NCBI RefSeq assembly: GCF_008180155.1
Contig: NZ_VSZS01000067.1
Coordinates: 310,001-374,000, forward strand
Reading direction: 5' to 3'
Origin: Neoaquamicrobium microcysteis
GTDB taxonomy: Bacteria; Pseudomonadota; Alphaproteobacteria; Rhizobiales; Rhizobiaceae
DNA length: 64,000 nucleotides
The notes beneath the pieces were generated by a model, which saw only the letters and a list, made by a program, of their open reading frames with translations, did no database searches and was not told where the DNA came from. Positions 53,252 to 61,993 of this stretch are shown here, piece after piece. The position numbers and the translations under genes were made by a program. Within the stretch, counting starts at the first letter, position 1. Every line of letters begins with the position of its first letter.

Positions 53252-54268
53252 TCAAAGCTTTTTCGCCAGGTCCTCGTTCTCGCTGTTCGGCGCGGTGCGG
53301 CTGGCCAGCCGCAGCCTGTGTTCGCGATGCACGATGTAGAGGCCGCTGCTCACGATGATCGCCGCGCCGCCCAGCGTCCACAGGTCGGGCAGGTCGGCGA
53401 AGATCAGGTAGCCCAGCGCGATCATCCAGATCATCTGCGAATAGGGATAGGGCGCCAGCGCCGTCGTCGTCGCCTGCTTGTAAGCCTTTATGAGCAGGAA
53501 GTGGCCGAACGCGCCGATGGCTCCGAGACCGAGCAGCAGCACCCAGTGCAGCGGCTCCTGCGGGATCGAGCCGTAGAGCGGCACGAACGGGAACATCAGC
53601 ACGGTGGGCGCCAGCGCCGAATAGAAGATCAGGCTTTCCGAGCTTTCGGTCGCGCCCATGTGGCGTGTCATGATGACGTAGAGGCTGTAGCTCGTCATCG
53701 ACATCAGCGCGAAGACGTGGCCGATCCCGAAGGTGCCGACGCCCGGCCGCGTGATGACCAGCACGCCCACGAACCCGACCAGCACGGCCATCCACCGCCG
53801 CCACCCGGCCCATTCACCCAGCAGCGGTCCCGCCAGCGCGGTGATCACCATCGGCGCGAAGAAGTAGATCGAGATCGTTTCCGCCAGCTGCAGCGTCTGC
53901 AAAGCGAGGAAGTTGAAGATCGTCGAGCCGAACAGGAAGACGCCGCGCACGAGCTGCGCGGGAATGTTCTTCGCCCGGAACATGGTCCTGTTCGACCATG
54001 CCCGGAAGAACACCATCACCAGCACGAGATGGATGGCAAACCGCATCCAGGCGAGGAACGGAGCCTCCACCCCCTGAAGAACGAGATATTTCGCGCTTGC
54101 ATCGAGGAAGGCGAAGGAGAAGCAGGCCGTCAACACCAGCAGAATGGCGGATGTCGGCGTCGCCGCCTCGGGTGTACTTTTGCGCGGATTCAATGTGCTG
54201 GCCGGTCTGGGAGGACGGATTTGGGTTACTTCGGCCAACCAGCCGCCCGGCGCAAGGAAAAACTGCAT
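53252..54268 (-). CDS. EamA/DMT-family transporter
   Basis: 338 residues with ten predicted helices in two five-helix EamA repeats; the first begins ILLVLTACFSFAFLDASAKYL near 42 and the second at FGIGHVFALMSMTSYSLYVIM. Members export amino acids, nucleosides or drugs. The start at ATG 54268 has no good ribosome-binding site and the first 38 residues are non-membrane; a TTG 25 codons later is possible. The lacI-family gene follows in the same direction after 74 bases. Confidence 0.85.
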   Translation of the reverse strand: MQFFLAPGGWLAEVTQIRPPRPASTLNPRKSTPEAATPTSAILLVLTACFSFAFLDASAKYLVLQGVEAPFLAWMRFAIHLVLVMVFFRAWSNRTMFRAKNIPAQLVRGVFLFGSTIFNFLALQTLQLAETISIYFFAPMVITALAGPLLGEWAGWRRWMAVLVGFVGVLVITRPGVGTFGIGHVFALMSMTSYSLYVIMTRHMGATESSESLIFYSALAPTVLMFPFVPLYGSIPQEPLHWVLLLGLGAIGAFGHFLLIKAYKQATTTALAPYPYSQMIWMIALGYLIFADLPDLWTLGGAAIIVSSGLYIVHREHRLRLASRTAPNSENEDLAKKL

Positions 54269-54370
54269 TTCGGCGGCTTATGTGACGCAAGCTGATCGAC
54301 AGGACTTGTGCCCGCGCTGCGGTACCGATTGCTTCGTACAGGAACTGTCTCGCTGAACATGGACCTCGGT

Positions 54371-54506
54371 CTCCCCCCACCCCTTACCCCTTCCCTCAAG
54401 GGGGAGGGGGTTCTGGTTCGTCGGCAATCGACACGACCGCACTTGTTTGAGAGGTCCGGTCTCCGATGTTCCCCTCCCCCTTGAGGGGAGGGGTAGGGGT
54501 GGGGGT
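54371..54506. repeat. Inverted pair of CCCTTGAGGGG-type repeats
   Basis: Two 40-base copies, 54371-54410 and 54467-54506 (the second inverted), are nearly identical (CCCCACCCCTTACCCCT... then CTCAAGGGGGAGGGG...). Folded together they give a long stem with a loop of about 55 bases. They lie in the 328-base gap between the EamA start and the marR stop. The same unit occurs at 63575-63620 and, in part, at 32764-32795. Confidence 0.8.
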
Positions 54507-54531
54507 AATTGCGCGCGACTGCCTTGCCATG

Positions 54532-54560
54532 AAAAAAAGCGAAACCGCGAATTGGCGGTT
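54532..54560 (-). terminator. Rho-independent terminator of the marR gene
   Basis: AACCGC (54543-54548) and GCGGTT (54555-54560) with a 6-base loop; on the minus strand it is followed by a run of seven Ts (54538-54532). A second hairpin, GCGTTTCAG/CTGAAACGC (54568-54592), lies between it and the marR stop. Confidence 0.85.
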
Positions 54561-54596
54561 GGAGGGGGCGTTTCAGCGACAACCTGAAACGCTGGC

Positions 54597-55076
54597 CTAT
54601 TCTTCCCCGTCCACCTCCGCGTCTTCGGCCTCGTCGGGCATCGTCGCGCCGTTCGACAGGTTGGCCTCGATGCGGCCGAGCAGCTTGGTCAGCGTCTTCT
54701 GCTCTTTCTTGTCGAGCCCCTTCAGCGCCTGCTTCTCCGTCTTGCGCACCGCCTTCTCGATGGCGCGGATGGCGTTGCGCCCTTCGTCGGTGAGGAACAC
54801 ATTGGCCTGCCGCGCATCCGATTCAGACGCGCGCTTGTCGACATAGCCCTGTGTCTGGAGGCGGTTGATCGTCTTGGTCACTGTGGGCGGGCGCACGCCC
54901 AGCCGGATCGCCAGCTGTCCCGGCGTCTGCCCGTTCTCGCGGTCCAGCGCGATCATCACCTGGTCCTGTCCGGCATAGAACCCGTGCGAAAGCAGCCTTG
55001 CCGCCAGCGCCGTGCGCGACAGGCGCGCCGCCGAATGCAGTTGCGTCATCGCCGCCGTCTTGTCAGCCTTGGCCAT
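54597..55076 (-). CDS. MarR-family transcriptional regulator
   Basis: 159 residues. The winged helix follows the MarR pattern: LAIRLGVRPPTVTKTINRLQTQGYVDKRASESDARQANVFLTDEG (recognition helix about 62-80, wing with Asp-Ala-Arg near 90). The C-terminal helix is rich in Lys and the last 18 residues are acidic (EAEDAEVDGEE). Such proteins respond to phenolics or oxidants. The divergent creatininase-like gene starts 78 bases away and is a candidate target. Confidence 0.88.
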   Translation of the reverse strand: MAKADKTAAMTQLHSAARLSRTALAARLLSHGFYAGQDQVMIALDRENGQTPGQLAIRLGVRPPTVTKTINRLQTQGYVDKRASESDARQANVFLTDEGRNAIRAIEKAVRKTEKQALKGLDKKEQKTLTKLLGRIEANLSNGATMPDEAEDAEVDGEE

Positions 55077-55154
55077 GGACGAAATTCCCTCGCTGTTGCA
55101 TTGCTACCCTGACTGGAACGCGACGAAGCCATGGCAGAGCCACATAACAGATAG

Positions 55155-55916
55155 ATGACAGCCAACGAAACAATTCAACCTTCGTCGCGGGCCATCGCGG
55201 TGCTGCCGCTTGGCGCGACGGAGCAGCACGGCCCTCACCTGCCTTTCGAGACCGATACGATCATCGCGCAGGGGGTGGCGGCGCGCGCGCAAGGTATGAT
55301 GCCGGCAGCGCTCGACGTGACGTTCCTGCCCGCCGAGCCCGTCGGCTATTCCATCGAGCACATGGATGTCGAAGGCACGCGCACGCTCGCCTTCGACGAG
55401 GCCGTGAACCGCTGGATCGGCATCGGCGAAGCGTGCTTCCGGCAGGGCACGCGGCGCTTCGTGATGCTCAACGCCCATGGCGGCAACTCACCCCTGACAA
55501 CCGTCGTGGCGACCGAACTGCGCGTGCGGCTGGGCATGCTGGCGGTCGCGACGAGCTGGACGCGCTTCGGGTACCCCGCCGGCATTGTGTCTCCGCGCGA
55601 AAAGGCACTCGGCATCCATGGCGGCTTCATCGAAACCTCGGTGATGCTGGCCCTGCGCCCCGATCTGGTCGACATTGCGCGCGCGCAGGATTTCGCCTCG
55701 GCACAGGAAGATTTCGAGCGCGACTTCACCCATCTGCGCGCCTACGGCCCCCACGCCTTCGGCTGGAAGATGAGCGACCTGTCACCCCACGGCGTCACCG
55801 GCAACGCCGCCGCCGCCACGCGGGAAGCCGGCGAAGCGATCCTCGACCATGCGGCAAGAGGCTTCGTCGAGCTCTTGGAAGACGTCGCCCGCTTCGATCT
55901 TTCGCGCCTGAAGTGA
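55155..55916 (+). CDS. Creatininase-family amidohydrolase
   Basis: 253 residues. Metal ligands of the creatininase fold are visible: Glu and His in GATEQHGPHLPFETD (22-36), His in NAHGGNSP (about 113-120) and Glu in HGGFIETSVMLAL. Relatives hydrolyse creatinine, or the formamide/peptide-like bonds in riboflavin or mycofactocin pathways. Creatinine degradation would yield sarcosine, which the sox operon of this window could use, but the assignment to creatinine is only a possibility. Confidence 0.85.
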   Translation: MTANETIQPSSRAIAVLPLGATEQHGPHLPFETDTIIAQGVAARAQGMMPAALDVTFLPAEPVGYSIEHMDVEGTRTLAFDEAVNRWIGIGEACFRQGTRRFVMLNAHGGNSPLTTVVATELRVRLGMLAVATSWTRFGYPAGIVSPREKALGIHGGFIETSVMLALRPDLVDIARAQDFASAQEDFERDFTHLRAYGPHAFGWKMSDLSPHGVTGNAAAATREAGEAILDHAARGFVELLEDVARFDLSRLK

Positions 55917-55923
55917 GTTGTGT

Positions 55924-55950
55924 TATCTTGTGTACATCCGAACACAGATA
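55924..55950. promoter_or_regulatory. Operator-like imperfect palindrome before the ParD/ParE pair
   Basis: TATCTTGTGT (55924-55933) and ACACAGATA (55942-55950) mirror each other with one base bulged. It overlaps the promoter area, 14 bases before the antitoxin start, as expected for toxin-antitoxin autoregulation. Confidence 0.5.
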
Positions 55951-55963
55951 TCGGGAAAGCCGC

Positions 55964-56215
55964 ATGTCCTCCACGACCATGACCGTACGGCTGCCGAACG
56001 AGACCAAAAGCAAGCTCGAGCGTCTGGCGGAACACACCAACCGAAGCCTTTCGTTTCTGGCGGGCCGGGCGATCGCCGACTATGCCGAGCGCGAGTTGGC
56101 CATAGTCGAAGGTATTGAAGAAGGGCTGGAGGATGAGCGGGCGGGGCGCGTCATCTCGCACGACGACGCCATGCTGCGGATAGGCCAGGCCATCGAAAAG
56201 GCCTCCAAAGGATGA
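55964..56215 (+). CDS. ParD/RelB-type antitoxin with ribbon-helix-helix fold
   Basis: 83 residues from ATG 55964. The N-terminal strand MTMTVRLPNETKSKLERLAE-like pattern (here TTMTVRLPNETKSKLERLAE) is a CopG-type ribbon-helix-helix DNA-binding motif, followed by an acidic, toxin-binding C-terminal half. It overlaps the toxin by 4 bases (ATGA). The 14-base gap after the palindrome suggests it represses its own operon. Confidence 0.88.
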   Translation: MSSTTMTVRLPNETKSKLERLAEHTNRSLSFLAGRAIADYAERELAIVEGIEEGLEDERAGRVISHDDAMLRIGQAIEKASKG

Positions 56216-56505
56216 AGAAGCTGGTCTGGTCGGAATCCGCGTTGGCGGATTTCGAGCAGGCAATCGCGTACATAGCCGGTCAGGATCCTCATGCCGCCCG
56301 GTTGGTCGCCGAACGCATCGACGTGGCAATCCGGGCGCTTGGCAGGCATCCCACCGGGCGGCCGGGTCGCGTCGGCGGAACATACGAAAAGTCGGTGGCT
56401 GGGACGCCCTATATCGTCGCCTATTCCAATGCCGACACCACCATCACGGTGTTGCGGGTTATCCACGCGCATCGTGACTGGCCCAGCGAAAAGTGGCCGG
56501 GCTGA
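56212..56505 (+). CDS. ParE/RelE-superfamily toxin
   Basis: 97 residues. The start VWSESALADFEQAIAYIAGQDPHAARLV and the later GRPGRVGGTYEKSVAGTPYIVAYSN and VLRVIHAHRDWP match the ParE/RelE fold. ParE-type toxins act on DNA gyrase, RelE-type cut ribosomal mRNA; sequence alone leans to ParE/YoeB-like (no RelE catalytic Lys-Arg set clearly seen). Full-length, so the module should be functional. Confidence 0.88.
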   Translation: MKKLVWSESALADFEQAIAYIAGQDPHAARLVAERIDVAIRALGRHPTGRPGRVGGTYEKSVAGTPYIVAYSNADTTITVLRVIHAHRDWPSEKWPG

Positions 56506-56577
56506 CCACGTGCAATCGCGACCGTAACATCCTATATGGACGCCACGACAATCCAGAATGACGTGCGAGAGGCTCCC

Positions 56578-57615
56578 ATGGCGCAGGCACAAATCCCGGT
56601 GACCGTCCTCACCGGCTATCTCGGCTCCGGCAAGACGACGCTTTTGAACCGCATCCTCACCGAGGACCACGGCAAGCGTTACGCCGTCATCGTCAACGAG
56701 TTCGGCGAGATCGGCATCGACAACGACCTGATCGTGGAGTCCGACGAGGAAATCTACGAGATGAACAATGGCTGCATCTGCTGCACGGTGCGTGGAGACC
56801 TGATCCGCACCGTGGAAGGCCTGATGCGTCGCCCCGGCCGTTTCGACGCCATCCTCGTCGAGACCACCGGCCTCGCCGACCCTGCCCCCGTCGCGCAGAC
56901 CTTCTTCATGGACGATGACGTGCGTTCCAAGACGAAGCTCGACGCCGTTGTGGCGCTGGTGGACGCCAAGCACCTGCCGCTGCGCCTGAAGGACTCGAAG
57001 GAGGCCGAGGACCAGATCGCCTTTGCCGACGTGGTCGTGCTCAACAAGACCGACCTCGTCACCGAGGACGAACTGCGCGACGTCGAGGCCGCCGTGCGCG
57101 CCATCAACCCGGCCGCGAAGATCCACAAGACGCAGCGTTCCGGCGTGGCACTGACGGAGGTGCTGGATCGCGGCGCCTTCGACCTAAAGCGCGCGCTCGA
57201 CAACGACCCGCATTTCCTCGATGCCGACGATCACGACCATGACCACGAGTGCGGTCCGGACTGCGACCACGATCACGGGCATGGCCACCATCACCACCAC
57301 GGCGTCTCGCCCATCCACGATGTCGGCGTCACCTCGATCTCGCTGCGCGGCGGCGAGATGGACCCGAAGAAGTTCTTCCCGTGGCTCGAAAAGACCACCC
57401 AGATGGACGGCCCCAACATCCTGCGCCTCAAGGGCATCATCGCGCTCAAGGACGACCCGGAGCGCTATGTCGTGCAGGGCGTGCACATGATCCTCGAGGG
57501 CGACCACCAGCGCCCTTGGAAGGACGACGAAAAGCACGAAAGCCGCCTCGTCTTCATCGGCCGCGAACTCGACGCCGAACGCCTGAAGCGCACCTTCGAG
57601 GCGTGCCAGGCGTGA
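56578..57615 (+). CDS. CobW/COG0523-family metal-chaperone GTPase
   Basis: 345 residues from ATG 56578 (GAGAGG 5 bases upstream); an in-frame ATG at 56536 adds 14 residues. P-loop GYLGSGKT (13-20), metal motif GCICC (64-68), NKTD near 165, and the CobW C-terminal domain are present. A histidine/aspartate-rich stretch (about 222-246) with [16 protein letters not shown] and HHHHHG suggests zinc or cobalt buffering. Family members deliver Zn, Co or Fe using GTP hydrolysis. The stop overlaps the start of the WD40 gene by one base. Confidence 0.93.
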   Translation: MAQAQIPVTVLTGYLGSGKTTLLNRILTEDHGKRYAVIVNEFGEIGIDNDLIVESDEEIYEMNNGCICCTVRGDLIRTVEGLMRRPGRFDAILVETTGLADPAPVAQTFFMDDDVRSKTKLDAVVALVDAKHLPLRLKDSKEAEDQIAFADVVVLNKTDLVTEDELRDVEAAVRAINPAAKIHKTQRSGVALTEVLDRGAFDLKRALDNDPHFLDADDHDHDHECGPDCDHDHGHGHHHHHGVSPIHDVGVTSISLRGGEMDPKKFFPWLEKTTQMDGPNILRLKGIIALKDDPERYVVQGVHMILEGDHQRPWKDDEKHESRLVFIGRELDAERLKRTFEACQA

Positions 57616-58589
57616 TGCCCACAGTCGCTCCCCTCGACCTCGAAGGTCATTGCGTCGCCGCAGCATGGCTCGGCGGCGTTCCGCATTTCGCGCTGGCCGA
57701 CGGCTCGGTGCATCGCCTCGACAACGGCCACAAATCGGTGGAAGCCCATGACGGCCTGCTCGCTGCCGTTCCCACGGAGGACGGCAGACAGCTCGTGACC
57801 GGCGGCGAGGATGGCCGCGTCTGCCTCGTTTCCGCCGACGGAACGGTCGCCGAAGTGGCCAAGGTCGGTCGCAAGTGGATGAACGCCGTGGCCGCCGGGC
57901 CGCGCGGCGCGGTTGCCTTTGCCAGCGGCAGGACAGCGTGGGTGAAACTGCCCGATGGCAGCCTCAAGGAGATCGCCCATCCCCGCAGTGTCGAGGGCAT
58001 CGCCTTCGCGCCCAAGGGGTTGCGCATCGCGGTCGCCCGCTACAATGGCGCGACGCTGCATTTTCCCGCCGCGGCCGGCAAGCCGGTCGAGCTGGAATGG
58101 GCCGGCGCCCATACGGCCGCCACCTTTTCGCCCGACGGCAATTTCCTCGTCACCGCCATGCAGGAAAACGCGCTTCACGGCTGGAAGCTGGCCGACGGCA
58201 AGCACATGCGCATGGCCGGCTACCCCGCCAAGGTGAAGTCTATGTCGTGGAGCGCCAAGGGCCGCTGGCTGGCAAGTTCCGGCGCGCCGGCCGCGATCTG
58301 CTGGCCGTTCCTCACCAAGGACGGCCCCATCGGCAAGGCCCCTGTCGAGCTCGGTACACGCGGCGACGCGATGGTCACCGCTGTCGCCTGCCACACCACC
58401 GACGACATCGTCGCCATCGGTTATGCCGACGGCATGGTGCTGGCGGGCCGCATCGCCGACCAGAAGGAAGTCCTGCTGCGCCGCGCCGGCAAGGGCGCCG
58501 TCACCAGCATGGCGTGGGACGCCGAAGGCCGTCGCATCGCCTTCGGCACCGAGACCGGCGACTGCGGCGTCATCGACGTAGCCGGCTGA
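57615..58589 (+). CDS. WD40-repeat protein coupled to the CobW gene
   Basis: 324 residues from ATG 57615 (TGATG overlap with the CobW stop); longer frames inside cobW are shadows. About seven WD40/YVTN-like blades are seen, for example HTAATFSPDGNFLVTAMQ and SMSWSAKGRWLASSG. No catalytic motif or signal. A cobW-WD40 pair recurs in alphaproteobacteria, hinting at a partner or scaffold in metal delivery. It ends where the convergent secreted-protein gene ends. Confidence 0.85.
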   Translation: MPTVAPLDLEGHCVAAAWLGGVPHFALADGSVHRLDNGHKSVEAHDGLLAAVPTEDGRQLVTGGEDGRVCLVSADGTVAEVAKVGRKWMNAVAAGPRGAVAFASGRTAWVKLPDGSLKEIAHPRSVEGIAFAPKGLRIAVARYNGATLHFPAAAGKPVELEWAGAHTAATFSPDGNFLVTAMQENALHGWKLADGKHMRMAGYPAKVKSMSWSAKGRWLASSGAPAAICWPFLTKDGPIGKAPVELGTRGDAMVTAVACHTTDDIVAIGYADGMVLAGRIADQKEVLLRRAGKGAVTSMAWDAEGRRIAFGTETGDCGVIDVAG

Positions 58590-59039
58590 TTACTCCACCG
58601 AACAGGCAACCGGGCCCATGAACTGCACCGGCTCCACCTCGCCGTCGACGGCATCTTTCATGTCGTAGACGGCGACGATGTATTCGCCCTGGTCGTTGCC
58701 GTCGTCGTCCATCGTGGTCTCCACGATGGCCTCGACATAGCCGTGCGGATCGCCCTCGCGCTCGCGATAGAGCCGCAGCTTCAGCGTGTCGCCGTCGAGC
58801 CAGTATTGCGCCACGTGCTCGCGCGAAAATTCGGTAACGCGCAAATCCTCGGCCACGTCACTAGAGCGCAGCTCGATCCTACCGGTGAAGCTGAACAGCG
58901 CGCTGCCCATGCCGCGCGACACCCCGCCCTCGAGTGCCATCACCACCTCGTCATCATCGACCGCGCAGGAAATCCCGCCCGTCGCCGTCGCGCTCCCGGC
59001 CGAAACCAGAAGCATCGCAAGCCCCGCAACGATCCGCAT
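58590..59039 (-). CDS. Secreted protein of unknown function
   Basis: 149 residues from ATG 59039 (GAGGAGG 5 bases upstream; an upstream GTG is less likely). Signal peptide MRIVAGLAMLLVSAGSATA, cleaved about residue 20. Two cysteines (ISCAV, VACSVE) near the ends could be joined. The chain is acidic and of beta character (LRLYREREGDPHGYVEAIVETTMDDDGND). No known family. Probably periplasmic. Confidence 0.7.
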   Translation of the reverse strand: MRIVAGLAMLLVSAGSATATGGISCAVDDDEVVMALEGGVSRGMGSALFSFTGRIELRSSDVAEDLRVTEFSREHVAQYWLDGDTLKLRLYREREGDPHGYVEAIVETTMDDDGNDQGEYIVAVYDMKDAVDGEVEPVQFMGPVACSVE

Positions 59040-59140
59040 ACCCACCTCCTCTGCTCGAACGGCGTCAACCTTGTTGATGGCGCGCAGTTGCGGCTCCTTT
59101 GCGGCAACGCTAGGAGTTTCACGGAGAACGGGGGAACCGC

Positions 59141-60517
59141 GTGGCGAAGACGAAAACCAAAAGCATCGGCGGCGTAGCGGCCGAACGTCTGGCAGCCTTT
59201 CGCGCCCGCGAGGCCGCAGCCTACGCGCACGCCCGCCCGCGTTCGGCCGAGGCCATGGCCAACGGCGCCGCCGGCTACCTCGACGGCGTCCCGATGCACT
59301 GGATGCGCGACTGGCCGATGCCCTTCCCCTTCGTCGTGGAGCGCGCGCATGGCGCGACGCTGACCGACATCGACGGCCACGAGCTGGCCGATTTCTGCCT
59401 CGGCGACACGGGCTCCATGTTCGGCCATTCCCCTGCCCCCGTGGCCAGGGCCATCCGCCGGCAGGCCCGTCGCGGCCTCACCTACATGCTGCCAAACGAC
59501 GACGCACTGGCGGTCGGCACGCTCCTGCGCGCGCGTTTCGGCCTGCCCTACTGGCAGGTCGCCACCACGGCCACCGACGCCAACCGCTTCGCGCTGCGCG
59601 TCGCCCGCGCCGTTACCGAACGACCCAACATCCTCGTCTTCAACGGCTGCTATCACGGCGCGGTGGACGAGACGATGGTGCGCCTTCTGGACGGCAGGCC
59701 GGTCAACCGCCCCGGCCTCGCCGGCGAGTTCCGCGACCTCACCCAGGGCACCCGCGTCGTGGAGTTCAACGACATCGCGGCCTTGGAGAAGGCCCTTGCG
59801 CATGGCGACGTTGCCTGCGTCATCACCGAGCCGGTGCTGACCAACTCCTGCATGGTTCTGCCCGAGCCCGGCTTCCACGAAGCCCTGCGCGAAGTCACGA
59901 CGCGCCACGGCACGCTGCTGCTCATCGACGAGACCCACACCATTTCCACCGGCCCCGGCGGCTACACGAGCGCCCACGATCTCCAGCCCGACCTGTTCGT
60001 CCTGGGCAAGCCCGTCGCCGGTGGCGTGCCGGCCAGCGTATGGGGCATGAGCGAGGATGTCGCCACGCGCTGGGCCGCCTACCAGCAGGTGAAGCAGCCG
60101 GGCTATTCCGGCATGGGCACCACCCTGTCGGCCAATCCGCTCCAGTTCGCCGCCATGCGCGCCACGCTGGAAGAGGTGATGACCGACGAAGCCTACGCCC
60201 GCATGGAAAGGCTTGCCCACCGGCTCGAGCTGGGCCTCGCCGCCGCAATCGCGCGCAATGTCCTGCCGTGGCACGTCGCCCGCGTCGGCGCACGGGTCGA
60301 GTTCATCTGCGCCCCCGGCCCGCTGAGAAACGGCGCCCAGGCCGAAGCTGCCCACATGCCGGCGCTGGAAGCCGCCATCCATGTCGGCCTCATCAATCGC
60401 GGCTGCCTCATCGCGCCATTCCACAACATGATGCTGATCTCGCCGGCGACGAAGAAGCCGCAGGTCGATCGCCTGATCGACGCCTTCACCGACATCGCCT
60501 CGGAGCTTGTCCGATGA
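59141..60517 (+). CDS. Class III aminotransferase (glutamate-1-semialdehyde aminotransferase-like)
   Basis: 458 residues from GTG 59141 with GGGGGAA upstream. The fold-type I PLP features are present: NGCYHGAVDE near 168, DETHTIS with the PLP-binding Asp near 266, and the Schiff-base lysine in VLGKPVAGGVP near 289. The longer N-terminus and the pairing with a glutamine-synthetase-family ligase speak for a catabolic omega-aminotransferase rather than the heme enzyme HemL. Its stop overlaps the ligase start. Confidence 0.87.
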   Translation: MAKTKTKSIGGVAAERLAAFRAREAAAYAHARPRSAEAMANGAAGYLDGVPMHWMRDWPMPFPFVVERAHGATLTDIDGHELADFCLGDTGSMFGHSPAPVARAIRRQARRGLTYMLPNDDALAVGTLLRARFGLPYWQVATTATDANRFALRVARAVTERPNILVFNGCYHGAVDETMVRLLDGRPVNRPGLAGEFRDLTQGTRVVEFNDIAALEKALAHGDVACVITEPVLTNSCMVLPEPGFHEALREVTTRHGTLLLIDETHTISTGPGGYTSAHDLQPDLFVLGKPVAGGVPASVWGMSEDVATRWAAYQQVKQPGYSGMGTTLSANPLQFAAMRATLEEVMTDEAYARMERLAHRLELGLAAAIARNVLPWHVARVGARVEFICAPGPLRNGAQAEAAHMPALEAAIHVGLINRGCLIAPFHNMMLISPATKKPQVDRLIDAFTDIASELVR

Positions 60518-61902
60518 CCTCCCCCTCCGGCTCCACGCCGTCCGAAGCTGAAGCCTTCCTCGCGGTCCACCCGGAAATCGAGGCGTTCGACATCGTGCTC
60601 ACCGACGCAAACGGCGTCGGGCGCGGCAAGATCATCCGCCGCCACGAACTCGCCGCGCTCTACGAGAACGGACGCCATCTGCCCATCTCCATCCTCGGCC
60701 TCGACATCGTCGGCGAGGACGTTCACGAAACCGGCCTCATCTGGGATCAGGGCGACGGCGACCTGCGCGCATGGCCCATCCCCGGCACGCTCGTGCCTCT
60801 CCACGGCACCAACCCGCCGCGCGGGCAGGTGCTGATGTCGATGTACCTCCTCGACAGCACACCCATGACCAGCGATCCCCGCCACGCGCTCCGACGACAG
60901 GTGGACGCCTTCGCCGCGCGCGGCCTGCATCCGGCGGGCGCGTTCGAGCTGGAGTTCTTCCTGCTCGACCGCGAGCGCGATGCCGATGGCCGCGTCCAGC
61001 CTGCCCGCGCGGTGCTCGACGGCCGCGCCAGCGGCAAGACCGAGGTCTATTCCGTCGATCACCTCCACGGCATGGAGCCGCTGTTCTCCGACATCTACAA
61101 AGCCGCCGCCGAACAGGGCATCCCCGCCGAAACGGTCATCTCGGAATACGCGCCCGGCCAGTACGAGCTGACGCTGAACTACCGCGCCGACATCATGCGC
61201 GCGGCCGACGACCTCACCATGCTCAAGCGGCTGGTGCGCATGCAGGCCCGCCGCCACGGCGTCACCGCCTGCTTCATGGCCAAGCCCATCGAGCGCTACG
61301 CCGGCTCGGGCATGCACCTGCACGTGTCGATGCTGGACGAGGCGGGCCGCAACGTCTTTGCCGAAGAAACCGAGGGCACATGGAAACCGGCGCTGCTCCA
61401 CGCGCTCGGCGGCCTGTCGCACACCATGGCCGAATCCATGCTGGTCTTCGCGCCGCACGCCAATTCCTGGCGCCGCTTTGTGGCGCAGTCCTACGCCCCC
61501 GTCGCGCCCACATGGGGCGTCAATAACCGCTCTGTCGCGCTGCGCGTGCCCGCCGGCAGCGTCAAGGCGCGCCGCATCGAGCACCGCCCGTCAGGGGTCG
61601 ACGCCAACCCCTATCTCGTCGCCGCCACCGTACTTGCCGGCATCGCGAAGGGCATGGACGAAAAGCTCGATGCCGGCCCCGAAACCACCGGCAACGGCTA
61701 CGAGGAAACGGCTGCCGCCGCAGGCTCCATGCCGGCCGACTGGCTCTCCGCAATCAAGGCGGCGGAAACCTCGGCCTTCCTCGCAACGGCGCTCGGCCAG
61801 GACATGCACCGCACCTTCACGGCGGTAAAGCGCGCCGAATACCTGCGCGTCGCCCGCACCGTCAGCGAGCTCGACTACCACCTCTATTTGCACGAGGTGT
61901 GA
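60514..61902 (+). CDS. Glutamine-synthetase-family ligase (gamma-glutamylamide synthetase-like)
   Basis: 462 residues from ATG 60514, inside the stop of the aminotransferase gene. The GS fold is seen in DANGVGRGKI near the N-terminus, GAFELEFFLLD (metal-binding Glu pair, about 142-152), GMHLHVSM (about 268-275), and the KARRIEHRPSGVDANPYLV C-terminal block. GlnA/III-type regulatory segments are absent. Relatives PuuA, GlnT and IpuC join glutamate to amines. Together with the PLP enzyme it may glutamylate and then transaminate a primary amine; putrescine is one option. Confidence 0.88.
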   Translation: MTSPSGSTPSEAEAFLAVHPEIEAFDIVLTDANGVGRGKIIRRHELAALYENGRHLPISILGLDIVGEDVHETGLIWDQGDGDLRAWPIPGTLVPLHGTNPPRGQVLMSMYLLDSTPMTSDPRHALRRQVDAFAARGLHPAGAFELEFFLLDRERDADGRVQPARAVLDGRASGKTEVYSVDHLHGMEPLFSDIYKAAAEQGIPAETVISEYAPGQYELTLNYRADIMRAADDLTMLKRLVRMQARRHGVTACFMAKPIERYAGSGMHLHVSMLDEAGRNVFAEETEGTWKPALLHALGGLSHTMAESMLVFAPHANSWRRFVAQSYAPVAPTWGVNNRSVALRVPAGSVKARRIEHRPSGVDANPYLVAATVLAGIAKGMDEKLDAGPETTGNGYEETAAAAGSMPADWLSAIKAAETSAFLATALGQDMHRTFTAVKRAEYLRVARTVSELDYHLYLHEV

Positions 61903-61963
61903 GCGCCGGGCGGACCTTTCGAGGCACCCAACCTCACCCTATTCGGAGGTGTGAGCGCCGAGC
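61894..61963 (+). repeat. Short direct duplication around the ligase stop codon
   Basis: GAGGTGTGAGCGCCGGGCG (61894-61912) recurs with one change at 61945-61963, 51 bases later. The first copy contains the stop codon of the ligase gene, so the duplication is downstream and non-coding. Confidence 0.7.
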
Positions 61964-61993
61964 GCGCGGCACAGACCGTTTCAATCTTTTCCG

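Noticed and set aside
54371-54506. Long inverted repeat as a mobile-element end pair
   Set aside because: Only about 55 bases lie between the arms, no transposase is nearby, and the unit recurs singly elsewhere, so it is a dispersed repeat rather than an element border.
56520-56545. Possible Zur box (GTAACATCC...) before the CobW gene
   Set aside because: The symmetry expected for a Zur site is missing; only a few bases match.
58786-61902. 1038-codon plus-strand frame covering the aminotransferase gene and the ligase
   Set aside because: Only the last 462 codons, from ATG 60514, are real (glutamine-synthetase family). The upstream part is an out-of-frame shadow.
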